A DNA stretch of 64,000 nucleotides from the NCBI GenBank assembly GCA_038531315.1, contig JBCBBT010000004.1, forward strand, positions 18,946 through 82,945, read 5' to 3'. This document shows, piece by piece, positions 1-8,524 of the stretch (the stretch's first letter is position 1; each line of letters opens with the position of its first letter). The position numbers and the translations under genes were made by a program. The notes under the pieces are model-generated. The model saw nothing but the letters and a program-made list of their open reading frames with translations. It did not search any database and was not told the DNA's origin. This stretch comes from JAJFFW01 sp038531315 (GTDB taxonomy: Bacteria > Pseudomonadota > Alphaproteobacteria > Caulobacterales > Parvularculaceae).

Positions 1-1193
1 ACGCCGAGGGCGAGGTTGAAGACGAAGACCTGATCGCCAAGGAAGATATGGTCGTGACGGTGACCCATTCGGGTTACGTCAAGCGTACGCCGCTCTCGAC
101 CTATCGCGCGCAAAAGCGCGGCGGCAAGGGCCGCACCGGCGCAAAGATGAAGGACGAGGATTTCGTTGCGCAGCTGTTCGTCGGCAACACGCACACGCCG
201 CTACTGTTCTTCACCTCTACGGGCATGTGTTACAATCTGAAGCTATGGCGTTTGCCGGAGGGCGCGGCCGCGGCGCGCGGTAAGGCGTTTGTCAATCTCC
301 TGCCGCTCGGCCCTGATGAGCGCGTCACCAATATTCTTCCGTTGCCGGAAGATGAAGCCGCGTGGGAAAGCCTTCAAATCATGTTTGCGACCCGCTCGGG
401 CAGCGTCCGCCGCAACAAGCTTTCCGACTTCCAGCGCGTCAATCGGAACGGCAAGATCGCCATGAAGCTTGACGAAGACGGTTTTGAAGGCGGCGACGCT
501 ATCGTCGGCGTCCAGATCTGCCGGGAAAACGACAACGTGCTTTTGACGACCGCAGAAGGCATGTGCATCCGCTTCAAGGTTGACGATGTCCGTGTCTTCT
601 CGGGACGCACGTCAACGGGCGTGCGCGGCATCAAGCTTGGCGGCGGCGACAGCGTCATATCGATGGCGATCCTGCACGGCGTCGAGGCGACCACAGAGGA
701 GGCGCGCGCGTATCTGAAGCATGCGGCTGCAATGCGGCGGGCGATCGGCGAGGAGGACGGCGGCGAAGAGGTCGGCGACGAAGACGAGGGCGGCGACGCC
801 GATATCCTCGATCAGGCGCGCATCGCGGCCCTCGGCGCAGCGGAACAATTCGTCCTGACCGTGACCGAAAACGGCTACGGCAAACGGTCGTCTTCTTATG
901 AGTATCGCGTTTCCGGGCGCGGCGGTAAGGGCATTATCGCGATCGTTAAAAACGACCGGAACGGTCCCGTCAGGGCGTCGTTCCCGGTCGAAAATAACGA
1001 CCAGATCATGCTCGTGACCGACGCCGGTCAACTGATCCGCACGCCGGTCGACGACATTCGCGTCGCCGGCCGCAACACACAAGGCGTGACGATTTTCCGG
1101 ACCAAAGTCGATGAGAAAGTCGTCTCCGTTGAACGGATCGAAGATATCGGCGATGATGACGATGATGAGACTAATGCAGACGATGGCGCCTAA
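1..1193 (+). CDS. gyrA: DNA gyrase subunit A, C-terminal part (partial)
   Basis: This is the C-terminal DNA-wrapping domain of gyrase subunit A, the subunit that wraps DNA and lets gyrase introduce negative supercoils. The reading frame is open from the left edge, so the catalytic N-terminal half lies outside the window. The GyrA-box appears as QKRGGKG at about 111-131, in a context typical of the first blade (PLSTYRAQKRGGKGRTG). A second RGGKGI element lies near 920-940, and repeated blade-type segments lie between. An acidic Glu/Asp/Gly-rich insertion sits near 745-805 between two blades, and the protein ends in an Asp-rich tail. The gene is followed closely by coaD and then by cyclophilins, a common alphaproteobacterial order. 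Identity is very secure; only the 5' end is missing. Confidence 0.97.
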   Translation, partial: AEGEVEDEDLIAKEDMVVTVTHSGYVKRTPLSTYRAQKRGGKGRTGAKMKDEDFVAQLFVGNTHTPLLFFTSTGMCYNLKLWRLPEGAAAARGKAFVNLLPLGPDERVTNILPLPEDEAAWESLQIMFATRSGSVRRNKLSDFQRVNRNGKIAMKLDEDGFEGGDAIVGVQICRENDNVLLTTAEGMCIRFKVDDVRVFSGRTSTGVRGIKLGGGDSVISMAILHGVEATTEEARAYLKHAAAMRRAIGEEDGGEEVGDEDEGGDADILDQARIAALGAAEQFVLTVTENGYGKRSSSYEYRVSGRGGKGIIAIVKNDRNGPVRASFPVENNDQIMLVTDAGQLIRTPVDDIRVAGRNTQGVTIFRTKVDEKVVSVERIEDIGDDDDDETNADDGA

Positions 1194-1212
1194 AGCCGGG
1201 TAGGGTTTTCAC

Positions 1213-1734
1213 ATGTCCGCAGACGCTTCCGGCGGTAATCCGCGCATCGGGATTTATCCCGGCACGTTTGATCCAATCACGCTCGGCCATATCGATATTA
1301 TCGAACGCGCGGTCAAACTGTTCGATGAGCTGATCGTCGCCGTAGCGATCAACGCCGACAAAGGGCCGATGTTCACCCTCGAGGAGCGCACAGAAATGGT
1401 GCGCGGCGAGATGGCGCCCATCGCCGACGCCAGCGGCACGACCATCCACGTCAAACCGTTCGATACGCTGTTGATGCACTACGCCAAGGAGCAGGGTGCG
1501 GGCACGATCGTGCGGGGGCTGAGGGCGGTCTCCGATTTCGAGTATGAATTCCAGATGGTCGGCATGAACCAGGCGCTCGACGACGATGTTGAAACCGTGT
1601 TTTTCATGGCCGACGCCCGCTATCAGTCGATCGCCTCGCGGCTGGTCAAGGAGATCGCCCGGCTGAACGGCGATATCACGTCGTTCGTGCCGGCGGCGGT
1701 CGCTGCGCGCATGCGCGAAAAACTGGCCGGCTAG
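1213..1734 (+). CDS. coaD: Phosphopantetheine adenylyltransferase
   Basis: This enzyme transfers AMP from ATP to 4'-phosphopantetheine, giving dephospho-CoA in the cytosolic CoA pathway. The 173-residue length is normal for the family. The nucleotidyltransferase signature YPGTFDPITLGH is at residues 15-26 and includes the T-x-G-H motif. A second motif, SRLVKEIA, lies near residue 145 and matches the ISSTxVKE-type element that binds triphosphate. The ATG lies 19 bases after the gyrA stop, so the two may be co-transcribed. No obvious oddity. Confidence 0.97.
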   Translation: MSADASGGNPRIGIYPGTFDPITLGHIDIIERAVKLFDELIVAVAINADKGPMFTLEERTEMVRGEMAPIADASGTTIHVKPFDTLLMHYAKEQGAGTIVRGLRAVSDFEYEFQMVGMNQALDDDVETVFFMADARYQSIASRLVKEIARLNGDITSFVPAAVAARMREKLAG

Positions 1735-1903
1735 GACCGGCGTCCCGCCCCAATTCGCCTTAAGCCGCCGCCAATCCGCCCCCGAACAGAGCCCCAACAG
1801 AGCCCGGAAAAAAGCCCAGAAAATGTCACAAACCGCGCGCCGCTTTGCGCTATACCGCTCGCGAAGCGGCGCAAAGCCCGCCCATTTTGTTTAGGAAATG
1901 CCC

Positions 1904-2815
1904 ATGATTGCGCGTATTTTACTTTTGACCCTCGCGGCCGTTCTGGTCTCGACAATGCCGGCCGCGGCCCAGAAGAAAAAGAAGAAAGGCGACGAGGCGC
2001 CCGTAACCCTCGTCGATATCCTGAAACGCGCCGAGGCGCGCAGCGAATGGCGTTCGCTTGATCCTGAAAACACGTTGTTGATGGATTTGCCGGCGGGCGA
2101 AGTGATCATCGAATTGCGCTCTGATTTTGCGCCGGGGCATGTCACGCGGATCAAGGAGCTGACGCGCGAGGGGTTCTATAACGGGCTTAATTTCCACCGT
2201 GTTATTGAGGGCTTTGTTGCGCAGGGCGGCGATCCGCGCGGCGACGGGACGGGCGGCTCGACCAAGCCGGATTTGCCGCCGGAATTTTTGCTGAAGGCGG
2301 AGACCGTCGACAATTTCGCCGTCATCGGGCGCGATCGTCAGTCGCCGCGCGTCGGGTTCGTTGATGGTTTGCCGGCGGCTGCGGACCCGGAAACGCTCCG
2401 CTCTTTTCTTGTCAATCGCGAAGTCAAGCTGTGGGGCGCGCATTGTCCCCGTGTGATGTCGATGGCGCGCTCGGCCCGTCCGGACAGCGCCAACAGCCAG
2501 TTTTTCCTCATGATCGGCGATGCGCGCACCAGTCTCGACCAGCGCTATACGATATGGGGCTGGATTGTCGACGGGTATGACGCCACACGGCGGATTGATC
2601 GCGGCGAGCCGCCGAAGCGGCCGACGCCGATTGTCCGTATGCGCATCGCCGCTGATATTGATGCAAAGGAATATGACACCGTCGAAGTTCTGGACACTTC
2701 CGGCGAGACCTTTAAGGAATATCTTGAGGCCGCGGGGCTCGTGAAAGACGAGTTCGTTCGCGATCTGTGCAACATCAAAACGCCTGTGCGCGTAAACGGA
2801 AAGATCAAACTATGA
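1904..2815 (+). CDS. Exported cyclophilin-type peptidyl-prolyl isomerase
   Basis: A cyclophilin-fold prolyl isomerase, probably periplasmic. The protein begins with a hydrophobic signal peptide ending in an Ala-rich site (about residue 22), followed by an unusual run of lysines. Cyclophilin core elements are clear: EVIIELRSDFAPGHV, FYNGLNFHRVIEGFVAQGGD, and NSQFFLMIG followed by YTIWGWIVDG. It is about 303 residues, longer than a minimal cyclophilin, with an insertion in the middle and a C-terminal extension. An upstream in-frame ATG at 1898 exists, but AGGA at 1893-1896 is better spaced for the ATG at 1904. Its TGA overlaps the ATG of the next cyclophilin (ATGA), so the pair is translationally coupled. 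Confidence 0.92.
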   Translation: MIARILLLTLAAVLVSTMPAAAQKKKKKGDEAPVTLVDILKRAEARSEWRSLDPENTLLMDLPAGEVIIELRSDFAPGHVTRIKELTREGFYNGLNFHRVIEGFVAQGGDPRGDGTGGSTKPDLPPEFLLKAETVDNFAVIGRDRQSPRVGFVDGLPAAADPETLRSFLVNREVKLWGAHCPRVMSMARSARPDSANSQFFLMIGDARTSLDQRYTIWGWIVDGYDATRRIDRGEPPKRPTPIVRMRIAADIDAKEYDTVEVLDTSGETFKEYLEAAGLVKDEFVRDLCNIKTPVRVNGKIKL

Positions 2816-3258
2816 CCGAAAAAATGGTGCTGACGCTTGAAACGGGCGACGTCGTCATTGAGACCTACGCCGATAAGGCGCCGAAACATGTTGAGCAGAT
2901 CAAACGCCTCGCCGAAGACGGTTTTTACGATGGTCTGACGCTGCACCGGGTGATTGACGGGTTTATGGCCCAGATGGGCTGCCCGAAAGGCACCGGCACT
3001 GGCGGGTCGGGTAAGAACATCCCGGCGGAGTTCAACGATGTCAGCCATCAGCGCGGCGTCGTTTCCATGGCCCGCGCGCAAGATCCCAACAGCGCCGACA
3101 GCCAGTTCTTTATCTGTTTTGACGACGCTTCGTTCCTCGATGGTCAGTATACAGCCTGGGGGAAAGTTGTTGAGGGCATGGAAAATGTCGACGCGGTTGA
3201 ATTCGGCGAACCGCCGGCAAACCCTACCAAGATCGTGAAATTCCGAGTCTCTGAATAG
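2812..3258 (+). CDS. ppiB: Cytoplasmic cyclophilin-type peptidyl-prolyl isomerase
   Basis: A minimal bacterial cyclophilin of 148 residues that catalyses cis-trans isomerisation of X-Pro bonds. It has no signal peptide, so it is presumably cytosolic and complements the exported paralogue just upstream. Core motifs are FYDGLTLHRVIDGFMAQMGC, GTGTGGSGKNIPAEFN, and DSQFFICFDD followed by YTAWGKVVEGM. A longer open frame begins at 2767. The ATG at 2812 is preferred because it overlaps the previous stop as ATGA and gives the normal N-terminus. The active-site Arg within FHR/LHR is present. Confidence 0.94.
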   Translation: MTEKMVLTLETGDVVIETYADKAPKHVEQIKRLAEDGFYDGLTLHRVIDGFMAQMGCPKGTGTGGSGKNIPAEFNDVSHQRGVVSMARAQDPNSADSQFFICFDDASFLDGQYTAWGKVVEGMENVDAVEFGEPPANPTKIVKFRVSE

Positions 3259-3370
3259 AAGCATCCTCGGGTTGTGACAGCGCTGTGAATGCGCCCGTTA
3301 GGCGCGATAAGTTGTTATATCATCTCAGCCTATTACGCTAAGAACGAATTTCTTTGTTGGAATTCGCGCT

Positions 3371-3385
3371 TTTTGCATTGCAAAA
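3371..3385. promoter_or_regulatory. 15-bp palindrome upstream of the VPLPA-CTERM gene
   Basis: TTTTGCATTGCAAAA is a perfect 15-bp palindrome (7-bp arms around a central T). It lies 63 bases before the start codon of the surface protein gene, in a 189-base intergenic region that holds no other gene. It looks like an operator for a dimeric regulator, but the regulator is unknown, so this is structural evidence only. Confidence 0.35.
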
Positions 3386-3447
3386 GTCTATGTTCAGGAC
3401 CAATCTACAGCGGTCTGGAATTTTCTTGAAAATTTGATGGGGTGACT

Positions 3448-4011
3448 ATGACTTTGAAAAGAGTAGCGGCGGCATTCGCCGCAGCGATCGTCGGTTTTTC
3501 GGCGACCGCGAATGCTCAGCCAGCTGATTTTGTTGATCTTGGCAACATTGGTCCGGCCGGCAATTTCGTTTTTGATACAACAGGATCAACGAACATCACG
3601 AATGGCGGTAATCTTGATACCGAAATCGGCTTGTTCGATTCAAGCGGCATCCTGCTCGACAATGATGACGATGGTCTCGGTTTTCCGTTCAGCGTCATCG
3701 ATATTGATCTGGCGCCGGGCGAATATTTCGTTGCGATCAGCGAGTTCGATTCGATTTTTGCAGACGGCTTCAGCGTCACAGGTACGCAGTTTGAGGCTGG
3801 TGAATCAGGCGAAGCCGTATTGAATATCAACGGTCTTCTTGCTGCGTCGCTGGTTATCGGTGATGCGGCGACCACTGGATTGCTTGAAGTGGCTTTTTTC
3901 CGGTTTGAAATCGGCGACGCTGACGTCATTCCGCTGCCGGCGGCTTTCCCGCTCTTCCTTGCTGGCCTTGCGGGGCTTCGCATTGCGGGCCGGAAAAAGA
4001 AAACCGCTTAA
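3448..4011 (+). CDS. DVUA0089-like protein with VPLPA-CTERM-type sorting signal
   Basis: A secreted 187-residue protein. It starts with a signal peptide cut near residue 23 (ATANAQ). The body resembles DVUA0089/pre-peptidase-like beta domains, with NGGNLDTEIGLFDSSG, LDNDDDGLG and LAPGEYFVAI-type segments. The C-terminus is IPLPAAFPLFLAGLAGLRI followed by GRKKK, the tripartite layout of VPLPA/PEP-CTERM sorting tags: short motif, transmembrane helix, basic tail. Such tags are normally processed by an exosortase; none is in the window. The ATG at 3448 is chosen over the GTG at 3442 because GATGGGG at 3435-3441 then has normal spacing. A strong terminator follows, so it is a single-gene unit. Substrate or role unknown. 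Confidence 0.82.
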   Translation: MTLKRVAAAFAAAIVGFSATANAQPADFVDLGNIGPAGNFVFDTTGSTNITNGGNLDTEIGLFDSSGILLDNDDDGLGFPFSVIDIDLAPGEYFVAISEFDSIFADGFSVTGTQFEAGESGEAVLNINGLLAASLVIGDAATTGLLEVAFFRFEIGDADVIPLPAAFPLFLAGLAGLRIAGRKKKTA

Positions 4012-4053
4012 GCGGGAATTTTCGTCTGCGCGCAAGCGCTTTCACCTATGCAG

Positions 4054-4082
4054 AGCGCCGTCCTTCGGGACGGCGCTTTTTT
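4054..4082 (+). terminator. Rho-independent terminator
   Basis: A 10-bp perfect stem (AGCGCCGTCC / GGACGGCGCT) with a TTCG tetraloop is followed by six T residues. It lies 42 bases after the stop codon of the VPLPA-CTERM gene and ends that transcript. Confidence 0.93.
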
Positions 4083-4351
4083 ATTGCGCCGCCTCGACGA
4101 TTTCGCGGCGGCTGAGGCGGCGGGCTCGGTAGCGCCGCCGCACCCTGCGCCGGCGCGCAAGCGCCTGTATAACTTTATGAATTCGCAGGCGTCGTCATGG
4201 GTCATCCTACGATTTGTAGGAAACGTTTCCACACCCCTTTTCGGCTGGCGTATAGTCGCCGGCCTTTGGAAGTCGAGCCCGGTAAGGGCCCTGAAAAGCC
4301 GGGCCCAGTGAGGCGGCTGGGCGGCGCCGGATGAAAGAGTGATGGTTGCTT
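4083..4351. other. Intergenic region upstream of serS
   Basis: Between the terminator and the small upstream ORF I see no RNA gene and no convincing conserved protein. Open frames that cross it (for example 4048-4311 plus) begin inside the terminator and have no family signature. The serS promoter presumably lies here; I cannot place its boxes confidently. Confidence 0.5.
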
Positions 4352-4483
4352 ATGGAATACAGGTTTTTGAGCGGCTCTCGGTCCGGGCGCAGTGATCGTG
4401 ATCGCCCGCGTCGTGAGGACACAGGCAGGGCGAAAGCTGGCGCAGGGCGAAAGGCTGGACCGCGCACTGCGAACGACCTATAG
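4352..4483 (+). CDS. Small basic ORF, possible leader peptide of serS
   Basis: A 43-codon ORF starting ATG-GAA-TAC and ending 8 bases before the serS ATG. Its product is strongly basic, and it carries four Ser codons within nine positions (AGC, TCT, TCC, AGT) at codons 7-14. That clustering, and the position directly before seryl-tRNA synthetase, would fit a leader peptide sensing charged tRNA-Ser. There is no clear terminator/antiterminator pair between it and serS, and its own ribosome-binding site is weak. It may therefore be chance coding in a GC-rich leader. Confidence 0.3.
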   Translation: MEYRFLSGSRSGRSDRDRPRREDTGRAKAGAGRKAGPRTANDL

Positions 4484-4491
4484 GCGGCGCC

Positions 4492-5772
4492 ATGTTTGAC
4501 CTTACTTATATTCGCGATCATCCGGACGCGTTCGACGCTGGCCTTCGCCGGCGCGGCCTTGAGCCCCATGCGGCGTCGATCCTGGCCCTCGATAAAGAGG
4601 CGCGCGCGCTGACGCAGGAGATGAACGCGCTGCAGGCGCAACGCAACGCGGCGTCGAAACAGATCGGGGCGGCGAAAGCCAAGGGCGACGAAGAGACCTT
4701 CAAAAAGCTGATGGCCGAGGTCGATGCGGCGAAATCGGCGATGCAGGACGTCGAACATCGCGAAAAGGAAAAGCGCGCGGACTTGCGCGCGGCGCTTTCC
4801 GGTCTGCCCAATCTGCCCTTCGACGATGTGCCGGACGGCGCCGATGAGGACGACAATGTGGAATTGCGCCGCGTTGGCGTCCCCGGCGAGAAACCTGGCG
4901 CCAAAGAACATTTCGATCTCGGCGAAGCGCTCGGTCAGATGGATTTTGAGACGGCCGCGAAACTCGCCGGCGCGCGCTTTGCCTTACTGAAGGGCGATCT
5001 TGCGCGCCTTGAACGCGCGATCGCCGCTTTCATGCTCGACGTGCAGACGGGCGAGTTCGGGTATGAAGAAATCTCCCCGCCGGCGCTGGTGCGCGACGAA
5101 ATTATGTTCGGCACTGGCCAATTGCCGAAATTCGCCGAAGACTCTTTCCAGACGACGGATGGGCGCTGGCTTATTCCGACAGCCGAGGTCTCGCTCACCA
5201 ATATGGTGCGTGAGCTGATTATGTCAGAAGATGAACTGCCCAAAAGGTTCACCGCCCATACGCCTTGTTTTCGCTCCGAAGCGGGTTCGGCGGGCCGAGA
5301 TACGCGCGGGATGATCAGGGTTCATCAGTTTTCGAAAGTTGAACTTGTCTCGGTCACCACGCCGGACCAGTCCGAGCGCGAACATGAGCGCATGACAGAG
5401 TGCGCGGAAGCGATCTTGAAAAAGCTCGATTTGCCGTTCCGCACCATGGTGTTGTGTGTTGGCGATATGGGCTTTTCGGCGCGCAAGACCTACGATCTTG
5501 AGGTCTGGCTGCCGGGGCAGGGGCAATATCGCGAGATTTCTTCATGCTCCAATTGCGGGGACTTTCAGGCCCGCCGCATGAATGCGCGCTTCCGCCCGGA
5601 GGGTGAAAAATCGCCGAAATTTGTCCATACGCTTAACGGTTCCGGCCTGGCGGTGGGGCGCACGCTCGTTGCTGTAATGGAAAACTATCAGCAAGAAGAC
5701 GGGTCGCTCGCCATTCCCGCGGCGCTTCAGCCCTATATGGGCGGGCGCACGACGATCGAGGCCGCGTCCTGA
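4492..5772 (+). CDS. serS: Seryl-tRNA synthetase
   Basis: A class II aminoacyl-tRNA synthetase that charges tRNA-Ser with serine. The 426-residue length is typical. The N-terminal ~110 residues form the Lys/Glu/Ala-rich coiled-coil arm that recognises the long variable arm of tRNA-Ser. Motif 2 is visible as FRSEAGSAGRDTRGMIRVHQ near residue 260, and motif 3 as GSGLAVGRTLVAVMENYQ near residue 385. A TGATG overlap at 5770-5774 couples it to surE, a pairing common in Alphaproteobacteria. Confidence 0.98.
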   Translation: MFDLTYIRDHPDAFDAGLRRRGLEPHAASILALDKEARALTQEMNALQAQRNAASKQIGAAKAKGDEETFKKLMAEVDAAKSAMQDVEHREKEKRADLRAALSGLPNLPFDDVPDGADEDDNVELRRVGVPGEKPGAKEHFDLGEALGQMDFETAAKLAGARFALLKGDLARLERAIAAFMLDVQTGEFGYEEISPPALVRDEIMFGTGQLPKFAEDSFQTTDGRWLIPTAEVSLTNMVRELIMSEDELPKRFTAHTPCFRSEAGSAGRDTRGMIRVHQFSKVELVSVTTPDQSEREHERMTECAEAILKKLDLPFRTMVLCVGDMGFSARKTYDLEVWLPGQGQYREISSCSNCGDFQARRMNARFRPEGEKSPKFVHTLNGSGLAVGRTLVAVMENYQQEDGSLAIPAALQPYMGGRTTIEAAS

Positions 5773-6554
5773 TGCGGATTTTATTGTCCAATGATGACGG
5801 CATTCACGCGAGCGGTCTGAAGAGCCTTGAGAAAATCGCGCGCGCCTTATCCGACGATGTCTGGATCGTCGCCCCGCATGAGGAACAGTCCGGCGCCGCC
5901 CGCGCGTTGACGCTGCATAATCCGTTGCGCGCGCGCAAATTCGATGAGCGCCGGTTTTCGGTTTCGGGCACGCCGACGGATGCGGTGATGATGGCGGTGA
6001 CGCGGTTGATGGACGGCAAAAAGCCCGATCTGGTGCTCTCCGGGGTCAATAACGGCCAGAACATCGCCGAGGACCTTACTTTTTCGGGCACCATCGCTGC
6101 GGCGCTTCAGGGGATGACGCTCGGCATTCCGTCGATTGCGCTCTCGCTTTCCCGGTTTTCGCGCGAGAATGCGCGCTGGGCGACGCCGGAAGCGCACGGG
6201 CCGGCGATCGTGCGCAAATTGCTCGATCAGGGCTGGCCCAGCGACGTGATCATGAATGTTAATTTTCCAGACCGCGATCCCGGCGATGTCGCCGGTATTG
6301 AGGTCACGCGTCAGGGCCAGCGCGATCAGCTCCAGCTTTATTCCGAAGAACGTAAGGATTTGCGCGAAGGGACTTATTATTGGTTCGGTTTTTCCGGAAA
6401 ACTTTCCGATCCGCCTGAAGGTACGGACCTGCGCGCGATCTATGACGGGCGGATTTCGATCACGCCGGTGCATCTGGAATTGACGCACGCGCCGACGCAG
6501 CAAAAAATGGAAGCCGTCTTTAAGGATGGCATGGCTGGGCTTGCAAGCGAGTAA
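5772..6554 (+). CDS. surE: 5'/3'-nucleotidase SurE
   Basis: A metal-dependent nucleoside monophosphate phosphatase implicated in stationary-phase survival. The 260-residue protein starts with the diagnostic LLSNDDGIHASG, whose Asp-Asp pair binds the metal. It continues with VAPHEEQSGAARALTL and VSGTPTDAV, and SGVNNGQNIAED carries the conserved Asn ligands. Its ATG shares a base with the serS stop, so it is the second gene of a serS-surE unit; the NlpD-like gene follows after 111 bases. Confidence 0.97.
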   Translation: MRILLSNDDGIHASGLKSLEKIARALSDDVWIVAPHEEQSGAARALTLHNPLRARKFDERRFSVSGTPTDAVMMAVTRLMDGKKPDLVLSGVNNGQNIAEDLTFSGTIAAALQGMTLGIPSIALSLSRFSRENARWATPEAHGPAIVRKLLDQGWPSDVIMNVNFPDRDPGDVAGIEVTRQGQRDQLQLYSEERKDLREGTYYWFGFSGKLSDPPEGTDLRAIYDGRISITPVHLELTHAPTQQKMEAVFKDGMAGLASE

Positions 6555-6665
6555 AGCCTTGAATGACGCCGCGTTTGGCGTCGTCGGACCAGCTCTATTA
6601 ACGTCTTGTTAACGCAAATCGTTAAGATTTTTTGCCATCTTCTTTAACGGGCGGAGGCAGCCGGG

Positions 6666-7958
6666 ATGTCGGTAAAACCAGTCAATTTTTCGAGGGGCGC
6701 GGCGTCGATCGCGGCGCTTGCGAGCGCTGCGCTGTTGTCAGCATGCGGCGCGAGCAGCAATTCAGCGCCAATTGTTTACGGCACCAATCCCGGCTCAACC
6801 GCCAGGGTCTATAATTCGCCGGCGGACGTATATCTGGCGCACGGGGGCGCCGCTGAACAAACTGCACAACGTGATCTGTTGCAGCCCGTTGCGGCGACGC
6901 CGCCGGGGCCCGCCGCCTTTGACGATCAGCGGCGCGCCGGGATTCAGGCGACGCCATATTCGCGGCCGGTGTCGCTGACGGCGGTATCGCAAAGCGCTTA
7001 TGAGAACCCGGTCTACGCCGACGCCTCAAATCCGGCGCCGGTCTATGTTTCGGAGACCTCGCCCGTGACGACGCCGCGCGGCTATCAGGCGTCGGCGCAA
7101 CAGGTCCCGCAGCAATCATTGCCCGCCGGCGCTGTCAGAGTGCAGCCCGGCGACACCGTTTACGCGATCGCCCGACGCACCGGCGCCCGCCCACAGGACA
7201 TCATCGCTGAAAACCGCCTGAGCCCGCCTTACGCACTACAGATCGGACAGGTCCTTTACGTCCGCAGCGCCGGGCGGAAAATTGTCAATCAGACAGCGGA
7301 TTACCAGCCGGCTTTGCCGATCCCGGCGGCGACGCAGCCTCTGGCGCGCCAATCCGCCGGCGCGCATATCGTGCGCCAGGGCGACACGCTTTACTCGATT
7401 TCAAGAGCCACGGGCGTGAGTGTTTCCGCGCTTGCGCAAGCCAACAATCTCTATCCGCCTTATCAGTTATCGGTCGGCGACAGGCTTATTGTGCCGGGCG
7501 GCGCGATTGCGCCCGGTCAACGCGGTCAGACGTTGACCCGCGAGGTTTCCTACAACGCGCCGACGAAACCGATTAAACCCGCGTCGTTGTTTGAATGGCC
7601 CGTTAAAGGCGCAATTATCGGCAATTACGGCGCCGGCGTCCTTGGGCAACGCAATGACGGCATCAATATCGCCGCGCCGGTCGGCACGCCTGTGCGCGCG
7701 GCGGCGGACGGCGAGGTTGTTTATCGCGGCTCTGAGCTCGACGGATACGGCAATTTGTTGTTAATCAAACATGACGACGGATTTGTTACGGCGTATGCGC
7801 ACAATGACGTGATGCTCGTGCGCAAAGGCCAGAAGGTTCGCCAGGGGCAGGTGGTCGCAAAAGTCGGTCAGACCGGATCGGCGCCGGAGCCTCAGCTTCA
7901 TTTTGAGATTCGCCAGAACCTGAAGTCCGTTGATCCGCTGGCTTTCCTCGATCGATAG
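6666..7958 (+). CDS. nlpD: LysM/M23-like lipoprotein, NlpD-type murein hydrolase activator
   Basis: A 430-residue outer-membrane lipoprotein expected to activate N-acetylmuramoyl-L-alanine amidases at the division site. The lipobox LLSAC places the lipidated Cys at residue 27. Two LysM repeats follow: VQPGDTVYAIARR... near 157-200 and VRQGDTLYSISRA... near 235-277. The C-terminal ~105 residues are an M23/LytM fold (NYGAG, AAPVGTPVRAAADGEVVY, LHFEIRQ). The canonical zinc motif HxGxD is replaced by NDGINI, so the domain is probably non-catalytic, as in NlpD and EnvC. A GGAGG lies upstream of the ATG. Position after serS-surE matches the usual neighbourhood. The exact name is by analogy. Confidence 0.88.
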   Translation: MSVKPVNFSRGAASIAALASAALLSACGASSNSAPIVYGTNPGSTARVYNSPADVYLAHGGAAEQTAQRDLLQPVAATPPGPAAFDDQRRAGIQATPYSRPVSLTAVSQSAYENPVYADASNPAPVYVSETSPVTTPRGYQASAQQVPQQSLPAGAVRVQPGDTVYAIARRTGARPQDIIAENRLSPPYALQIGQVLYVRSAGRKIVNQTADYQPALPIPAATQPLARQSAGAHIVRQGDTLYSISRATGVSVSALAQANNLYPPYQLSVGDRLIVPGGAIAPGQRGQTLTREVSYNAPTKPIKPASLFEWPVKGAIIGNYGAGVLGQRNDGINIAAPVGTPVRAAADGEVVYRGSELDGYGNLLLIKHDDGFVTAYAHNDVMLVRKGQKVRQGQVVAKVGQTGSAPEPQLHFEIRQNLKSVDPLAFLDR

Positions 7959-8035
7959 GCTTCGGCGTATGAATTGGGGCGTCCTGCGGGATTGCCCTGA
8001 ATAATCAGAACAAACACAATCAGTATCCTGCGTAT

Positions 8036-8524
8036 TCAGGGCCCTTCGGGGCCCTTTTCTTTTGTGGCGATCCTCAAACAGACCTGCGCTGTCGCGACCG
8101 GCCGCGTCGGCGTGTCCTGCCACCCTTCGACATCGATAAACACGAGGCGCCGGCCGCATTTTTTAACGGTCGTGCGGGCGAACAGATCGGCGGCCTTTGT
8201 GCTTGCGAGATAATCGATGTTGATGCTGACGGTGTCGATTTGATACGGGTCCGCATCATTGCCGACATCGGCCCCCGTACCCCGTGATGACGCCGCGATG
8301 GCGTCAAGTCCGGCCTGTTGCGCTGCGTACTCGAAGAACGCGGCGACAACCCCGCCATGGATCGCCCGGATCAGGGGATTGCCGATATGGCGATCCTCAA
8401 AGGACAGTTTATGCACTGCACCCGCACAACTCTCTCCATCGCCGTCTGTCTTGCCGCTTTGAAGGCTGTAGCCGAGCCAGTCGGCGACCGGCGCTTTTGA
8501 TGGGTTACGCGCGGCGCCGGTCAT
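8036..8524 (-). CDS. PaaI/hotdog-fold thioesterase family protein (second of pair)
   Basis: A 162-residue hotdog-fold protein, probably an acyl-CoA thioesterase. Visible family elements are NPLIRAIHGGVVAAFFEYAA, where the HGG turn and following helix form the hotdog core, and a strand region reading SINIDYLAST. The open frame extends further upstream, but the ATG at 8524 overlaps the stop of the upstream gene as ATGA and gives a family-like N-terminus. It is the second of two tandem thioesterase paralogues that diverge strongly; a heterodimer or subfunctionalised pair is possible. Substrate unknown. Confidence 0.85.
   Translation of the reverse strand: MTGAARNPSKAPVADWLGYSLQSGKTDGDGESCAGAVHKLSFEDRHIGNPLIRAIHGGVVAAFFEYAAQQAGLDAIAASSRGTGADVGNDADPYQIDTVSINIDYLASTKAADLFARTTVKKCGRRLVFIDVEGWQDTPTRPVATAQVCLRIATKEKGPEGP
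8039..8063. terminator. Bidirectional terminator between nlpD and thioesterase genes
   Basis: GGGCCC-TTCG-GGGCCC forms a hairpin followed by TTTTCTTTT on the plus strand, ending the nlpD transcript. It overlaps the last codons of the convergent thioesterase gene. Confidence 0.8.

Noticed and set aside
612..1082. Antisense open frame within gyrA
   Set aside because: Entirely inside a well-conserved gyrA domain, with no family match on the opposite strand.
4048..4311. 87-codon open frame after the VPLPA-CTERM gene
   Set aside because: It begins inside a strong transcription terminator and has no family resemblance.
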